This document shows positions 50,439 to 61,252 of a stretch of DNA of 64,000 nt, one piece after another. Origin of the DNA: Marinobacter piscis. GTDB lineage: Bacteria > Pseudomonadota > Gammaproteobacteria > Pseudomonadales > Oleiphilaceae. The notes below the pieces were generated by a model, which was not told the DNA's origin, did no database searches, and saw nothing but the letters and a program-made list of their open reading frames with translations. Within the stretch, counting starts at the first letter, position 1. Each line of letters begins with the position of its first letter. The stretch covers positions 62,001-126,000 of the forward strand of contig NZ_VCGX01000004.1 of assembly GCF_007671655.1 (NCBI RefSeq), in the 5' to 3' direction. The translations under genes and the position numbers were made by a program.

Positions 50439-52523
50439 ATGCAGAAACAGAACGACACCATACACCTCCTGATTCTCGACCCCTCACAAAATGATGCCCA
50501 GTCCCTGATCAGTCTGTTGCGCAACGCAGGCCATGCCACCCGGACCCACCGCATCACCTCGGAAGAAGACCTTGAGGAGGCTCTGAAAACCAGTAACTGG
50601 GACCTGCTCCTGGCCCGGGATGTAGAACAGGAATTCACAGCAGACAGTGCGCTGGCCATGCTCAAGCGTATGGACAAGGACATCCCCTGCCTGTTTCTGA
50701 CGAATGAGGACGACCGGGAGAGGACGGTCACCGTAATGAAAGCTGGTGCTCAGGGTGCGGTGACATTTGGCGACAATGACCTGCTGCTCCTGAAAATCCG
50801 GCGTGAGCTTGAGGCACTTGAAGACCGCCGTCGACGCCGGACCCTGGAATCACACCTGCATGAAGCTGAACAGAGATGCCAGCTTCTTCTGGAAAGCTCT
50901 AAAGATGCCATAGCCTATATCAATGACGGCATGCATATTTATGCCAACCAGTCGTATATGGAGTTTCTGGGTTACGACGACATTGACGATCTCACCAGCA
51001 CGCCTGTCCTGGACACGCTGACAGGCAGCAGCCAGGAAGACTATAAGACTTTCATGAAGGCGTTTGCAGACCATGGCAGGGATGGCATGACCCTTAACTG
51101 CACAGCCAGACGCAGTGATGACCACGAACTGGCCGTTACCATGTCAGTCTCAGCAGCAACCTATGACGGTGAAGCCTGCACGCAGATCGTACTGCAGCCT
51201 GAGCACAGCGACACAGAACTGGAAGCGAAGCTGCGCGAGATTCGCAGTCAGGATCTTCTGACCGGCCTCTACAACCGACAGTACCTGATGCAGGAGCTGG
51301 AAAAGGTTATTGCAACAGCAGGCAAACACAGCGAAACCGGGGCCCTGGCCTATATAGCGATCGATAACTTTACGGCCATGAAAGCCAGGGTCGGGATTTC
51401 CGGGGCCGACCTGCTGTTAGGCGACCTGGCCAACCTTCTGAAAAACGAAGCCGGTGATGACCTGATGCTGGCCCGCATGAGCGATGATGCCTTCTGCTTT
51501 TTGTGCCTCCCCTGCGATGAAAAGTCCCTGGCCAGCCGGTGTGAGCAGATGTGCAAAGCCGTGGAAGAGCATTTGTTCGACATCAACGGCCGGACAGTGC
51601 CACTGACAGTCAGTGTTGGTATCGCCTCTATTACCGAAAACTCCCCCAAAGCAGAAGATTTGCTGGCCCGAGCACATATTGCCTCGTCAGAAGTACGCAG
51701 CGATGAGGGGAAGGCTCAGGGTAATGGCATCCGCATTTACAACCCGGCAGAGCATGAAGCCATGGATGACAGCAACTCCGCTGAAGTTATCATGAAAGCA
51801 CTGGAAGATGACCGCTTCCGCCTGCTTTTCCAGCCTGTTATTAACCTGCGTGGGGGTGGTGAAGAGCATTACGAGGTTTATGTGAGGATGCTTGGCGAAA
51901 ACGGTAAAGAAATATCCCCATACGACATTTTACCGCCAATGGGCCCGAGCGCCACTGCCATCAAGATCGACCGCTGGGTCTTTACACAGGCCATCAGACA
52001 GTTGTCGGATCACCGTGGAGGCGATGGCGACACCCGCATTTTCCTCAACGTGACAGCCGAGACCCTGCAGGATGAAACCTTCATGCCCTGGTTAAGCACC
52101 ACCCTGAAAGCTGCCCGGCTACCCGGCGACGCCCTGGTTTTTCAGATCCGGGAAGGGGATGCAAACATGCACATGAAGCAGGCCAAAGAGTTCTCCAGAG
52201 CCCTGCACGAACTTCACTGCAGAGTATCCATCGGACAGTTTGCCAGTACTCTGGACCCCTTCAGTACTCTGAAACACATTGATACAGACTTTGTAAAAAT
52301 GGACAGTTCCTTTACCGAGGAAATCCAGAAGAGCGATGAAGCCAGGGAGCAGCTCAAAGAAATAATCAAAAGCCTGCAAAATGCCGGCAAACTGACCATC
52401 ATGCCGAGGGTCGAGAGTGCCAGCGTTCTTGCTACCCTCTGGCAGGCAGGGGTGAACTACATTCAGGGGTACTATCTGCAGGCGCCGGCCCCGGAGATGG
52501 GTTACGACTTTGGCGACAGCTGA
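50439..52523 (+). CDS. fimX: FimX-like REC-PAS-GGDEF-EAL protein
   Basis: Cyclic-di-GMP receptor controlling type IV pilus twitching in Pseudomonas. The 694-residue protein has four domains: REC-like (about 5-125), PAS (about 145-255), GGDEF (about 265-430) and EAL (about 440-690). Both catalytic signatures are degenerate: GGDEF reads MSDDA (residues 347-351) and EAL reads EVY (479-481). It should therefore bind, not make or break, cyclic-di-GMP. The end [19 protein letters not shown] is FimX-like and the length equals P. aeruginosa FimX (691). The ATG is fixed by an in-frame stop just upstream. Confidence 0.9.
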   Translation: MQKQNDTIHLLILDPSQNDAQSLISLLRNAGHATRTHRITSEEDLEEALKTSNWDLLLARDVEQEFTADSALAMLKRMDKDIPCLFLTNEDDRERTVTVMKAGAQGAVTFGDNDLLLLKIRRELEALEDRRRRRTLESHLHEAEQRCQLLLESSKDAIAYINDGMHIYANQSYMEFLGYDDIDDLTSTPVLDTLTGSSQEDYKTFMKAFADHGRDGMTLNCTARRSDDHELAVTMSVSAATYDGEACTQIVLQPEHSDTELEAKLREIRSQDLLTGLYNRQYLMQELEKVIATAGKHSETGALAYIAIDNFTAMKARVGISGADLLLGDLANLLKNEAGDDLMLARMSDDAFCFLCLPCDEKSLASRCEQMCKAVEEHLFDINGRTVPLTVSVGIASITENSPKAEDLLARAHIASSEVRSDEGKAQGNGIRIYNPAEHEAMDDSNSAEVIMKALEDDRFRLLFQPVINLRGGGEEHYEVYVRMLGENGKEISPYDILPPMGPSATAIKIDRWVFTQAIRQLSDHRGGDGDTRIFLNVTAETLQDETFMPWLSTTLKAARLPGDALVFQIREGDANMHMKQAKEFSRALHELHCRVSIGQFASTLDPFSTLKHIDTDFVKMDSSFTEEIQKSDEAREQLKEIIKSLQNAGKLTIMPRVESASVLATLWQAGVNYIQGYYLQAPAPEMGYDFGDS

Positions 52524-53725
52524 GTTTCGCTGTCCCGGAAACCGATCAGATAGAGGATTGCATCCAGGCCAAGCGTGGAGATCGAATGGCGGGCGGATTC
52601 CTTGACCAGAGGCTTGGCCCGGAACGCAACCCCCAGGCCGGCCTGGCTCAGCATGGGCAGGTCGTTGGCGCCATCACCGACGGCAATCACCTGCTCCCGG
52701 GCAATGTGTTCCTTGCCGGCAATCTCCACCAACAGTTCTGCCTTGCGCTTGCCATCAACAATCTGCCCGGCCACTTCGCCCGTCACCTTGCCATCATGAA
52801 TTTCCAGCTCGTTCGCATACACGTAATCAATACCCAGCCGGCTCTGTAAATGCCGGGCAAAATAGGTGAAGCCGCCGGAAAGAATGGCTGTGCGATACCC
52901 CAGGGTTTTAAGACTCCGGATCAGGTGTTCCGCCCCCTCCGTCAACTTCAGGCGCTCGGCAATACGTTCCAGCACCGACTCATCCAGACCTTTCAGCAGC
53001 GCCAGGCGCTCGGCAAAACTCTCACTAAAGTCCAGCTCACCCTGCATCGCCCGCTCAGTGATCTCCGCCACCTGAGCACCAACCCCCGCCTCATGGGCAA
53101 GTTCGTCAATGACTTCGGCTTCTATCAGGGTAGAGTCCATATCAAACACCACCAGCCGGCGATTGCGGCGGAAGATCGAGTCTTCCTGGAAGGCTATGTC
53201 CACATTCATTTCGCCGGCAATGTGGAGAAAGTCAGCCCGCAGTTGCTCAGGGTCCAGGGGCCGCCCCCGTACTGAAAACTCAACACAGGCGATCCCGTTA
53301 TCCCCTTCATTGAGCGAAGGCCGGGCAGAAAGTCTGGAGATATTATCGATATTCAGCCCATGACGGGCGGTGATCGCAGACACCCGCGCAATCTGTTCTG
53401 CCTTGATGTCTCTGGACAGCAACGTGACGATGTAACGGGCCCGGTTGCGGCCTTCGGCCCAGGACTGATATTCCTCAATTGTGATAGGCGCAAACCGCAC
53501 CTGAAGGTCCAGGGCATGCAGACGAAACAGCAGGTCCCGGATAACCGGCGAGGACTTTGACGCATCCGGAATCTCGATCAGAATCCCCCAGGTCAGATGG
53601 TCGTGGATCACGGCCTGACCTATGTCCAGAATCCGAACGTCGTACTGCCCCATAATGCCGGTAATTTCCGATGTCAGTCCGGGCTTGTCGCGCCCGGACA
53701 CATTTACCATAACCAGTTCACTCAC
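52502..53725 (-). CDS. serB: Phosphoserine phosphatase SerB
   Basis: Last step of serine synthesis, hydrolysing phosphoserine. The 407-residue product is the long form: two ACT domains (about 1-170), then the HAD domain with the nucleophile motif [19 protein letters not shown]. Motifs [10 protein letters not shown] and [11 protein letters not shown] follow. The ACT domains suggest serine feedback, by family analogy. The GTG start overlaps the parC stop by 4 bp. The 3' end overlaps fimX by 22 bp. Confidence 0.97.
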   Translation of the reverse strand: MSELVMVNVSGRDKPGLTSEITGIMGQYDVRILDIGQAVIHDHLTWGILIEIPDASKSSPVIRDLLFRLHALDLQVRFAPITIEEYQSWAEGRNRARYIVTLLSRDIKAEQIARVSAITARHGLNIDNISRLSARPSLNEGDNGIACVEFSVRGRPLDPEQLRADFLHIAGEMNVDIAFQEDSIFRRNRRLVVFDMDSTLIEAEVIDELAHEAGVGAQVAEITERAMQGELDFSESFAERLALLKGLDESVLERIAERLKLTEGAEHLIRSLKTLGYRTAILSGGFTYFARHLQSRLGIDYVYANELEIHDGKVTGEVAGQIVDGKRKAELLVEIAGKEHIAREQVIAVGDGANDLPMLSQAGLGVAFRAKPLVKESARHSISTLGLDAILYLIGFRDSETQLSPKS

Positions 53726-56028
53726 GGTCGGACATCTCCATTTTCGGATCTTTCCTCTTCTTCTGCCCGGGCAGCAGAAGGGATCACCTCAATTGAATCA
53801 ACACGCTGTAACCCACGGGGCAGTTTATGCCCACGCCGGCCGCGCTCTCCAAGATAATGTTCCAGATCAGCAAACTGCAGCCCCATCTTGCGCTTACCGG
53901 CATGGACCTCCAGCTGATCGTCCTCAGCGAACACCGCCGCTGCTACCACATACTCTTCACGGCTCTGTACCCGTGCCGCGGGTATACTGATAATTTTATT
54001 TCCCTTGCCCCTGGCCAGTTCCGGCAGTTCACTGAGCGGGAATACAAGCATTCTGCCCTCGTTGGAGACAGCGCTCAGATACAGTTTTTTCCCGGTAACA
54101 GGAATGACGATCGGGGGCATGATTTTCGCGCCTTTGGGCACAGTGACCACCGCTTTGCCGTTCCGGTTCTTACTGATCATATCGCTCAGCGATGTTACAA
54201 ACCCATAACCGCCATCGGTCACCAGCAACACCTTCCGGGCCGGATCCCCCATCAGAAGACCCGAGAAGCTGGCCCCCGACGGCGGGTTTATACGGCCCGT
54301 CAGGGGTTCGCCCTGCCCCCGCGCCGAGGGCAGGCTGTGAGCCATTAACGCATAGGCACGGCCGGTTGAATCCAGGAAAACCGCCTGTTGATTGTTGCGG
54401 CCCCGCGCCGCCAGGGAAAACCTGTCACCGGCTTTGTAGCTCAACCCTGCCGGGTCTATATCATGACCTTTCGCCGAACGCACCCAGCCTTTATCCGACA
54501 AAACAACCGTAACCGGCTCATTGGACACCAGATCATTCTCACTGAATGCCCGGGCCTCCTCACGCTCAACAATCGGAGAGCAGCGATCGTCTCCGTATTC
54601 TTCTGCATCCGCCAGCAGCTCGCTTTTTATCAGTTCACGCAGGCGCTCTTCAGAGCCCAGGATCGCCTGGAGTTCGTCCCTTTCCGCACCCAGTTCATCC
54701 TGCTCGCCCCGGATTTTCATTTCTTCGAGTCTGGCCAGGTGCCGCAGTTTCAACTCGAGAATGGATTCCGCCTGATCCGGCGACAGGCCAAACTTTTCCA
54801 TCAGGACCGGCTTGGGCTTGTCTTCGGTACGAATGATATGAATAACGTCATCAATGTTCAGGTAGGCAATCAACAGGCCTTCCAAAATATGGAGCCTTGC
54901 CAGCACCTTATCAAGACGGGTCTGCAGTCGGCGGGTCACCGTGGTGCGCCGGAACGCAAGCCACTCAGTCAGTATCTGATGCAGCCCTTTCACCCCCGGG
55001 CGGCCATCGTTGCCAATCATGTTGATATTCACCCGATAGGTTTTCTCAAGGTCTGTACTGGCAAACAGGTGCGCCATGAGACCATCAAGGTCGACACGAT
55101 TAGAGCGGGGTACGATCACCAGCCGGGTGGGGTTCTCATGGTCCGACTCATCACGCAGGTCGGCGACCATCGGCAGTTTCCGGGTTTGCATCTGTTGGGC
55201 AATCTGCTCGAGAACCCGGTTGCCGGACACCTGGTGAGGGAGGTCTGTTACCACAATTTCACCGCTTTCCCGCTCCCAGCGGGCACGCATACGCAGCGAA
55301 CCCCGCCCGGTCTTATACATCTGGCGCAGATCCTTGCGAGGTGTGATGATCTCGGCATGGGTCGGAAAGTCCGGGCCTTTAACATCTTCACACAGCTGGT
55401 CCACCGTGGCTTCAGGGTTATCAAGCAACCTTACGCATGCAGCTGTGACCTCGCGCGCATTGTGGGGCGGAATATCCGTCGCCATGCCTACAGCAATACC
55501 GGTGGTGCCGTTAAGCAGCACATGGGGCAGCCTTGCCGGCAGGACCGCGGGCTCTTCCATCGTGCCGTCAAAGTTGGGAACCCAGTCTACTGTGCCCTGA
55601 CCAAGCTCTGTCAGCAGTACTTCGGAGAACCGGGCCAGCCGGGACTCGGTATAGCGCATGGCGGCAAAGGATTTGGGGTCATCCGGCGCACCCCAGTTTC
55701 CCTGCCCGTCCACAAGCGGGTAGCGATAAGAAAACGGCTGAGCCATAAGCACCATGGCCTCGTAACACGCACTGTCGCCGTGAGGGTGAAATTTACCGAG
55801 GACATCCCCCACGGTCCGGGCCGACTTCTTGTATTTGGACGTGGACTTGAGGCCCAGTTCCGACATGGCGTAAATGATGCGCCGCTGAACCGGCTTCAGC
55901 CCGTCCCCGACATTGGGAAGTGCGCGATCAAGGATGACGTACATGGAGTAGTCAAGATAGGCTTTTTCCGTGTAGTCCTTGAGTGATACGCGCTCAAAGC
56001 CTTCATCCGTTGTCTGAAACTCTGGCAT
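53722..56028 (-). CDS. parC: DNA topoisomerase IV subunit A
   Basis: Cleavage-rejoining subunit of topoisomerase IV, which decatenates daughter chromosomes. It has 768 residues. The catalytic Tyr126 lies in AAMRYTESR. The quinolone region reads [10 protein letters not shown], with Ser86 and Glu90 in the susceptible (wild-type) state. The C-terminal beta-pinwheel domain begins near 490. GAGG precedes the ATG. It is about 2 kb downstream of parE on the same strand and is coupled to serB. Confidence 0.97.
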   Translation of the reverse strand: MPEFQTTDEGFERVSLKDYTEKAYLDYSMYVILDRALPNVGDGLKPVQRRIIYAMSELGLKSTSKYKKSARTVGDVLGKFHPHGDSACYEAMVLMAQPFSYRYPLVDGQGNWGAPDDPKSFAAMRYTESRLARFSEVLLTELGQGTVDWVPNFDGTMEEPAVLPARLPHVLLNGTTGIAVGMATDIPPHNAREVTAACVRLLDNPEATVDQLCEDVKGPDFPTHAEIITPRKDLRQMYKTGRGSLRMRARWERESGEIVVTDLPHQVSGNRVLEQIAQQMQTRKLPMVADLRDESDHENPTRLVIVPRSNRVDLDGLMAHLFASTDLEKTYRVNINMIGNDGRPGVKGLHQILTEWLAFRRTTVTRRLQTRLDKVLARLHILEGLLIAYLNIDDVIHIIRTEDKPKPVLMEKFGLSPDQAESILELKLRHLARLEEMKIRGEQDELGAERDELQAILGSEERLRELIKSELLADAEEYGDDRCSPIVEREEARAFSENDLVSNEPVTVVLSDKGWVRSAKGHDIDPAGLSYKAGDRFSLAARGRNNQQAVFLDSTGRAYALMAHSLPSARGQGEPLTGRINPPSGASFSGLLMGDPARKVLLVTDGGYGFVTSLSDMISKNRNGKAVVTVPKGAKIMPPIVIPVTGKKLYLSAVSNEGRMLVFPLSELPELARGKGNKIISIPAARVQSREEYVVAAAVFAEDDQLEVHAGKRKMGLQFADLEHYLGERGRRGHKLPRGLQRVDSIEVIPSAARAEEEERSENGDVRP

Positions 56029-56308
56029 GGATGCCTCTTTTTACCTGTATAAACTTATTTGGGAGAAGCCCGTGATGCTACCTTCTGCATCCTGAATAAT
56101 CACGGGAAACCGATGCAGCAGGACATTATATGAAGCACTGGGACGATACACCAACAAGCTACAGATTTATCAGATAAAACAGCATTTGCCCGGCGGAAAG
56201 AGCCAATTCCAATAGCGGAATTCCCGCATGGAGAGATGGTAAGGTGCGCCGTATGCTCAATTCAGTCATGAAAAGAAGACTGTCTTCCCCTCAATCAAGC
56301 GGAACACT

Positions 56309-56566
56309 ATGAAACCCAACCTTAAAGCCTGCGGGCAAGCCATGGTTACGGCTATGGTGAATGCGGCTCTGGCCGTCGCGCTGATGCTTTTAGTGGAGTT
56401 TGCAATCAGTGGTAGCTTTCAGATACCTGCGCCCTACCTGTGGGCGGGTCTTTTGATAGGACTGGTTATTTTTGCCGCCCAGTTCTGGCGCCGACTCCGG
56501 CTTTGTCGCTGCACTGAGCGGCAGGAAGCGACACGCTCACAGCATAAGCTGCATACCGACGCGTAG
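56309..56566 (+). CDS. Hypothetical small membrane protein
   Basis: An 85-residue frame with GCGGA before the ATG. Two hydrophobic segments lie at about 12-33 (TAMVNAALAVALMLLVEFAI) and 42-60 (YLWAGLLIGLVIFAAQFW), followed by a basic Arg/Cys-rich tail (RRLRLCRC). I recognise no family. The composition is protein-like and the gene stands alone on the plus strand between parC and yceI. It is probably a real two-helix inner-membrane protein, but conservation would have to confirm this. The preceding 280 bp (56029-56308) hold only a short CCCGTGAT/ATCACGGG hairpin. Confidence 0.5.
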   Translation: MKPNLKACGQAMVTAMVNAALAVALMLLVEFAISGSFQIPAPYLWAGLLIGLVIFAAQFWRRLRLCRCTERQEATRSQHKLHTDA

Positions 56567-56605
56567 TTTTCAATTACCTTTCTTTTATCGCTGACTTTCC
56601 TGAAT

Positions 56606-56632
56606 CAGCTTCCGGGGGCGCCCCGGAAGCTG
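56606..56632. terminator. GC-rich hairpin between convergent genes
   Basis: A perfect 12-bp stem CAGCTTCCGGGG / CCCCGGAAGCTG with a GCG loop lies between the convergent ends of the small membrane gene and yceI. No T-run follows on either strand, so it is either a weak terminator or an mRNA 3'-end stabiliser. Confidence 0.5.
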
Positions 56633-56653
56633 TGGCGGTAGTGCCAGACAGAC

Positions 56654-57235
56654 TTACTGGCGAATACCCTCTACAGAAATGATGATTTCAACGGTTTCCA
56701 TGTTCTCATCGATGATTGTCGGAAACCCGAAGTCTTCCAGGTGCAGCTCTGTTTCAGCTTCAAAGCCCATCCGGTAGCCGCCCCAGGGGTCCTGGCCGTG
56801 GCCCAGCATTTCCACATCCAGAGTGACCTCACGGGTAACACCGCGCAGGGTGAAATCGCCTACAATGTCGGCTTCGCCTTCCTCATCAACTTCCACCCGC
56901 TTGCTCTGGAATGTTGCTTCCGGAAACTCGCTGACATGGAGAAAGTCCTTGCTGCGAAGGTGCTTGTCACGCTCACCATGGTTAGAGTCGAGGCTGGCGG
57001 TATCAATCGTTACGTTTACCGAACTGTTTTCCGGATTTTCCGCATCGTAGACAAACTCACCGTCGAAATCGTTAAAGCGCCCATAGAGCCAGCTATACCC
57101 CAGGTGTGAGACCTTGAAGGTGATGAACTGGTGCGCATCCGTTACATCAAATGCGTAGGTGCCACTGTGTTCATTCGCCTGAACACCGCCCGTAAGGGCC
57201 AGGGAAACAGCAGATGCAAGCAGTAGTTTTTTCAT
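56654..57235 (-). CDS. yceI: YceI-family periplasmic protein
   Basis: Lipocalin-like periplasmic protein that binds a polyprenyl or isoprenoid lipid in homologs. The 193-residue precursor has a signal peptide ending at VQA before NEHSGTY. The family beta-barrel follows (FKVSHLGYSWLYGRFNDFDGE, DFTLRGVTREVTLDV). ATG 57235 with GGAG upstream is chosen over an in-frame codon 20 residues earlier. It lies 56 bp downstream of a cytochrome b561 gene, the same pairing as E. coli yceJ-yceI. Confidence 0.93.
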   Translation of the reverse strand: MKKLLLASAVSLALTGGVQANEHSGTYAFDVTDAHQFITFKVSHLGYSWLYGRFNDFDGEFVYDAENPENSSVNVTIDTASLDSNHGERDKHLRSKDFLHVSEFPEATFQSKRVEVDEEGEADIVGDFTLRGVTREVTLDVEMLGHGQDPWGGYRMGFEAETELHLEDFGFPTIIDENMETVEIIISVEGIRQ

Positions 57236-57291
57236 AACATTCTCCGAATCATTAAATTGAAACGCTCTGAAGCAGAGCCTTTGTCTCTTAC

Positions 57292-57852
57292 TCACTTGTC
57301 CTTACGTGCCGGGGACAACATCCGGCGTAATGTCTCGTCACGATCAACAAAATGGTGTTTCAAAGCACCGGCTGCGTGCACAGCCACCAGCCCCATAAGC
57401 GCCCAGGTGCTCCAGTAATGCACCAGACCGGCTGTGTCTTCCAGTCCCTGGACCCGACCGGTCAGGGACGGCACTTCAAACCAGCCAAACACGCTCACTG
57501 AGGAACCATCTGCGGTCGAAATCAGATAGCCGCTTACCAGTGCCACAAACACCAGAATGTAAAGCAGGCCGTGGGCGGCATGGGCGCTCAGGGTTTCCCA
57601 GCGTTTGTGAGTGGCAACCGGATCTGGCGTCCTGGTCAGAAAACGCCAGAGCAGGCGCAACAGCATCAATGCAAATAACAACACGCCTATACTGCGGTGA
57701 ATGTCGGGCGCACGCCGGTACCAGTCATCGTAGTAGGTCAGGTCGACCATCCAGAACCCCAGGGCAAACAGCCCCAGAACCGCGACTGCGACAACCCAGT
57801 GAACCACAATAGCCAGCCACCCGTAGCGGGCAGGCGAATTCCTTATTTGCAT
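57292..57852 (-). CDS. Cytochrome b561 (YceJ type)
   Basis: Di-haem inner-membrane cytochrome of 186 residues with four membrane helices. Haem-ligand histidines are visible in VHWVVAVAV, DIHRSIGVLL, HAAHGLLYIL and VHAAGALKHHFV. It probably moves electrons between quinol and a periplasmic partner. The neighbouring YceI suggests a quinone-related role, by inference. ATG 57852 is used; TTG 57861 in frame would add three residues. Confidence 0.92.
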   Translation of the reverse strand: MQIRNSPARYGWLAIVVHWVVAVAVLGLFALGFWMVDLTYYDDWYRRAPDIHRSIGVLLFALMLLRLLWRFLTRTPDPVATHKRWETLSAHAAHGLLYILVFVALVSGYLISTADGSSVSVFGWFEVPSLTGRVQGLEDTAGLVHYWSTWALMGLVAVHAAGALKHHFVDRDETLRRMLSPARKDK

Positions 57853-57971
57853 TGCAGGCAAGGCCCCTTATCCCTGTGAATTTGAAAACACAGTATAGTA
57901 AGCGGCTTTTTGGATAGAAACCGGAATGTTTTGGGGCCCATCATCAAAAAAACTGATGAAGCAATCCGCTA

Positions 57972-59921
<1,950 letters not shown>

Positions 59922-59957
59922 TCAGCCTCAAAGATCAACGCTTACGAAAGATATTGC

Positions 59958-60494
59958 TCAGGGCTCCAGAATCAGGTCCCTGTCCCGGATACCCGAGACA
60001 AGGATTTGCGACCAGTCGCTGGCCGGAACGGCCACCACCACACAAGGTGACGTAAGCGCCTGGGTAACCATGGCGCCGGGTGCCGGTGAGCGCATGTCCA
60101 TCGTCAGCTGAAGATTACCTGTGTCGGCATCAGCTGAAGCTGAAACCAGGCTGGCACTGTACCCTCCGGTAGGCTTCTCTCCCAGAGTGACAAAGACAAG
60201 GTATTCCTGATCAAGATTTACCTGTCGGAGTTGCTGAACGGCCATATTCTGCGCCGGAAGCCCCAGTAATTGCTGCAGTTCTTCGGCGCTGCGCACGTAA
60301 GCCAGCCCGGGGCCGGTCAAACCACAATGGGCAGACTGGGTAATCTGGCGCACCTGAGACGCTTGCGGTTTCTGCCCGACATCGCCCGATGTCGCACAGC
60401 CGGCAAGCACCATACTCCCCGCCACCCAGACCGCTGTGAACACGCCCGCCAGCAACTTTCTGAACTCTGTAACCATCACTCTGCTCCGGCTCAT
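59958..60494 (-). CDS. PrcB-domain lipoprotein
   Basis: Predicted lipoprotein of 178 residues: signal segment LLAGVFTAVWVAGSMVLAGC with the lipobox Cys near residue 33. The C-terminal domain resembles PrcB, the accessory subunit of the Treponema dentilisin complex (YLVFVTLGEKPTGGYSASLV, then SPAPGAMVTQALTSPC). The molecular role is unknown in proteobacteria. The ATG overlaps the end of atuR by 4 bp. An internal ATG at 60476 has a better ribosome binding site (GGAG). The overlap implies co-transcription with the regulator. Confidence 0.78.
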   Translation of the reverse strand: MSRSRVMVTEFRKLLAGVFTAVWVAGSMVLAGCATSGDVGQKPQASQVRQITQSAHCGLTGPGLAYVRSAEELQQLLGLPAQNMAVQQLRQVNLDQEYLVFVTLGEKPTGGYSASLVSASADADTGNLQLTMDMRSPAPGAMVTQALTSPCVVVAVPASDWSQILVSGIRDRDLILEP

Positions 60495-61120
60495 CTGGAA
60501 TCGGCCTTACTCAGGCCCAACATGGCCATCACCTGGTCCGTCAGCCCTTCCTGGCTGAGGCCGCCACGCTCGGGCCGATACCAGGTGACCGTCCAGCTCA
60601 GGGCACCGGTAAGCATACGCCGCACCACGAACGGATCGGCGACCAGTGCACCTTCCTCTTTCAGCGCAGTCAGCACCTCCAGCCACAGGGACTCATAAAT
60701 ATCCCTGAGTTTCAGAACTTCTGCTTGCGACGGCTCGGAAAGACTGCGCCACTCAAACACCAGCACCGCCATAGCCTCTCCGGTCTGGCCATTAATCGAC
60801 TCCAGTTCGGCGCTGATCAGGGCTCGCAGTTTCTCCCGGTTTGTGTCTGCCGCGTCCATTGCAGCCTGCATAACCGCGGTATTCAGCCGGATGGTCTCTA
60901 CCATAACCGCCTTGAGTATTTCTTCCTTGGTGCGGAAATGATGAAAAAGACTGCCAGATTGAATTCCAACAGCTGCCGCCAGATCTCTCACTGTGGTCCG
61001 TTCATAACCCTTGTCCCGGAACAGTCGGGCGGCTTCCCGAAGCAGGCGCCCACGAGCGCTTTCAGGGTCAGAAACCAGGTTATCAGCAATCAGTGAGTGA
61101 AGAATTGTGTCGTGGTTCAC
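60491..61120 (-). CDS. atuR: TetR-family regulator, AtuR-like
   Basis: A 209-residue regulator. The N-terminal helix-turn-helix is ARLFRDKGYERTTVRDLAAAVGIQSGSLFHHFRTKEEIL, here residues about 31-70. The C-terminal ligand domain is variable. It is divergent from atuA with a clean operator-like palindrome between the genes, as in P. aeruginosa atuR-atuA, where AtuR represses the citronellol/geraniol operon. The GTG start at 61120 follows GGATG. The specific name is based on context. Confidence 0.8.
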   Translation of the reverse strand: MNHDTILHSLIADNLVSDPESARGRLLREAARLFRDKGYERTTVRDLAAAVGIQSGSLFHHFRTKEEILKAVMVETIRLNTAVMQAAMDAADTNREKLRALISAELESINGQTGEAMAVLVFEWRSLSEPSQAEVLKLRDIYESLWLEVLTALKEEGALVADPFVVRRMLTGALSWTVTWYRPERGGLSQEGLTDQVMAMLGLSKADSR

Positions 61121-61175
61121 GGTGGGTGCATCCAGCTACATTTAAGGGTTTTCTATTCTACCTGACACTCTCCTG

Positions 61176-61205
61176 TTTACAAACCAAGCGCTTGCTTGGT
61201 ATGGT
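61176..61205 (+). promoter_or_regulatory. atuA promoter with TetR-type operator in the spacer
   Basis: TTTACA (61176-61181) and TATGGT (61200-61205), 18 bp apart, form a plausible promoter reading towards atuA. The spacer carries the palindrome ACCAAGC-GCTT-GCTTGGT (61183-61200), a perfect 7-bp inverted repeat. A repressor bound there would block RNA polymerase; AtuR from the adjacent divergent gene is the obvious candidate. Confidence 0.65.
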
Positions 61206-61252
61206 CGGTTTTATGAATGAATGACTGGCCCACTGATACAGGATGCAAAGAC

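Noticed and set aside
54388..55986. 532-codon open frame opposite parC
   Set aside because: It is entirely antisense to an intact, clearly homologous ParC. The His/Arg/Gln-rich composition is typical of a mirrored coding strand. No family signature is seen.
53722..56028. Quinolone-resistance mutation in parC
   Set aside because: Ser86 and Glu90 of the quinolone region are the usual susceptible residues.
57862..57971. Terminator after parE
   Set aside because: TCATC and GATGA pair only over 5 bp, with the T-run inside the loop instead of after the stem.
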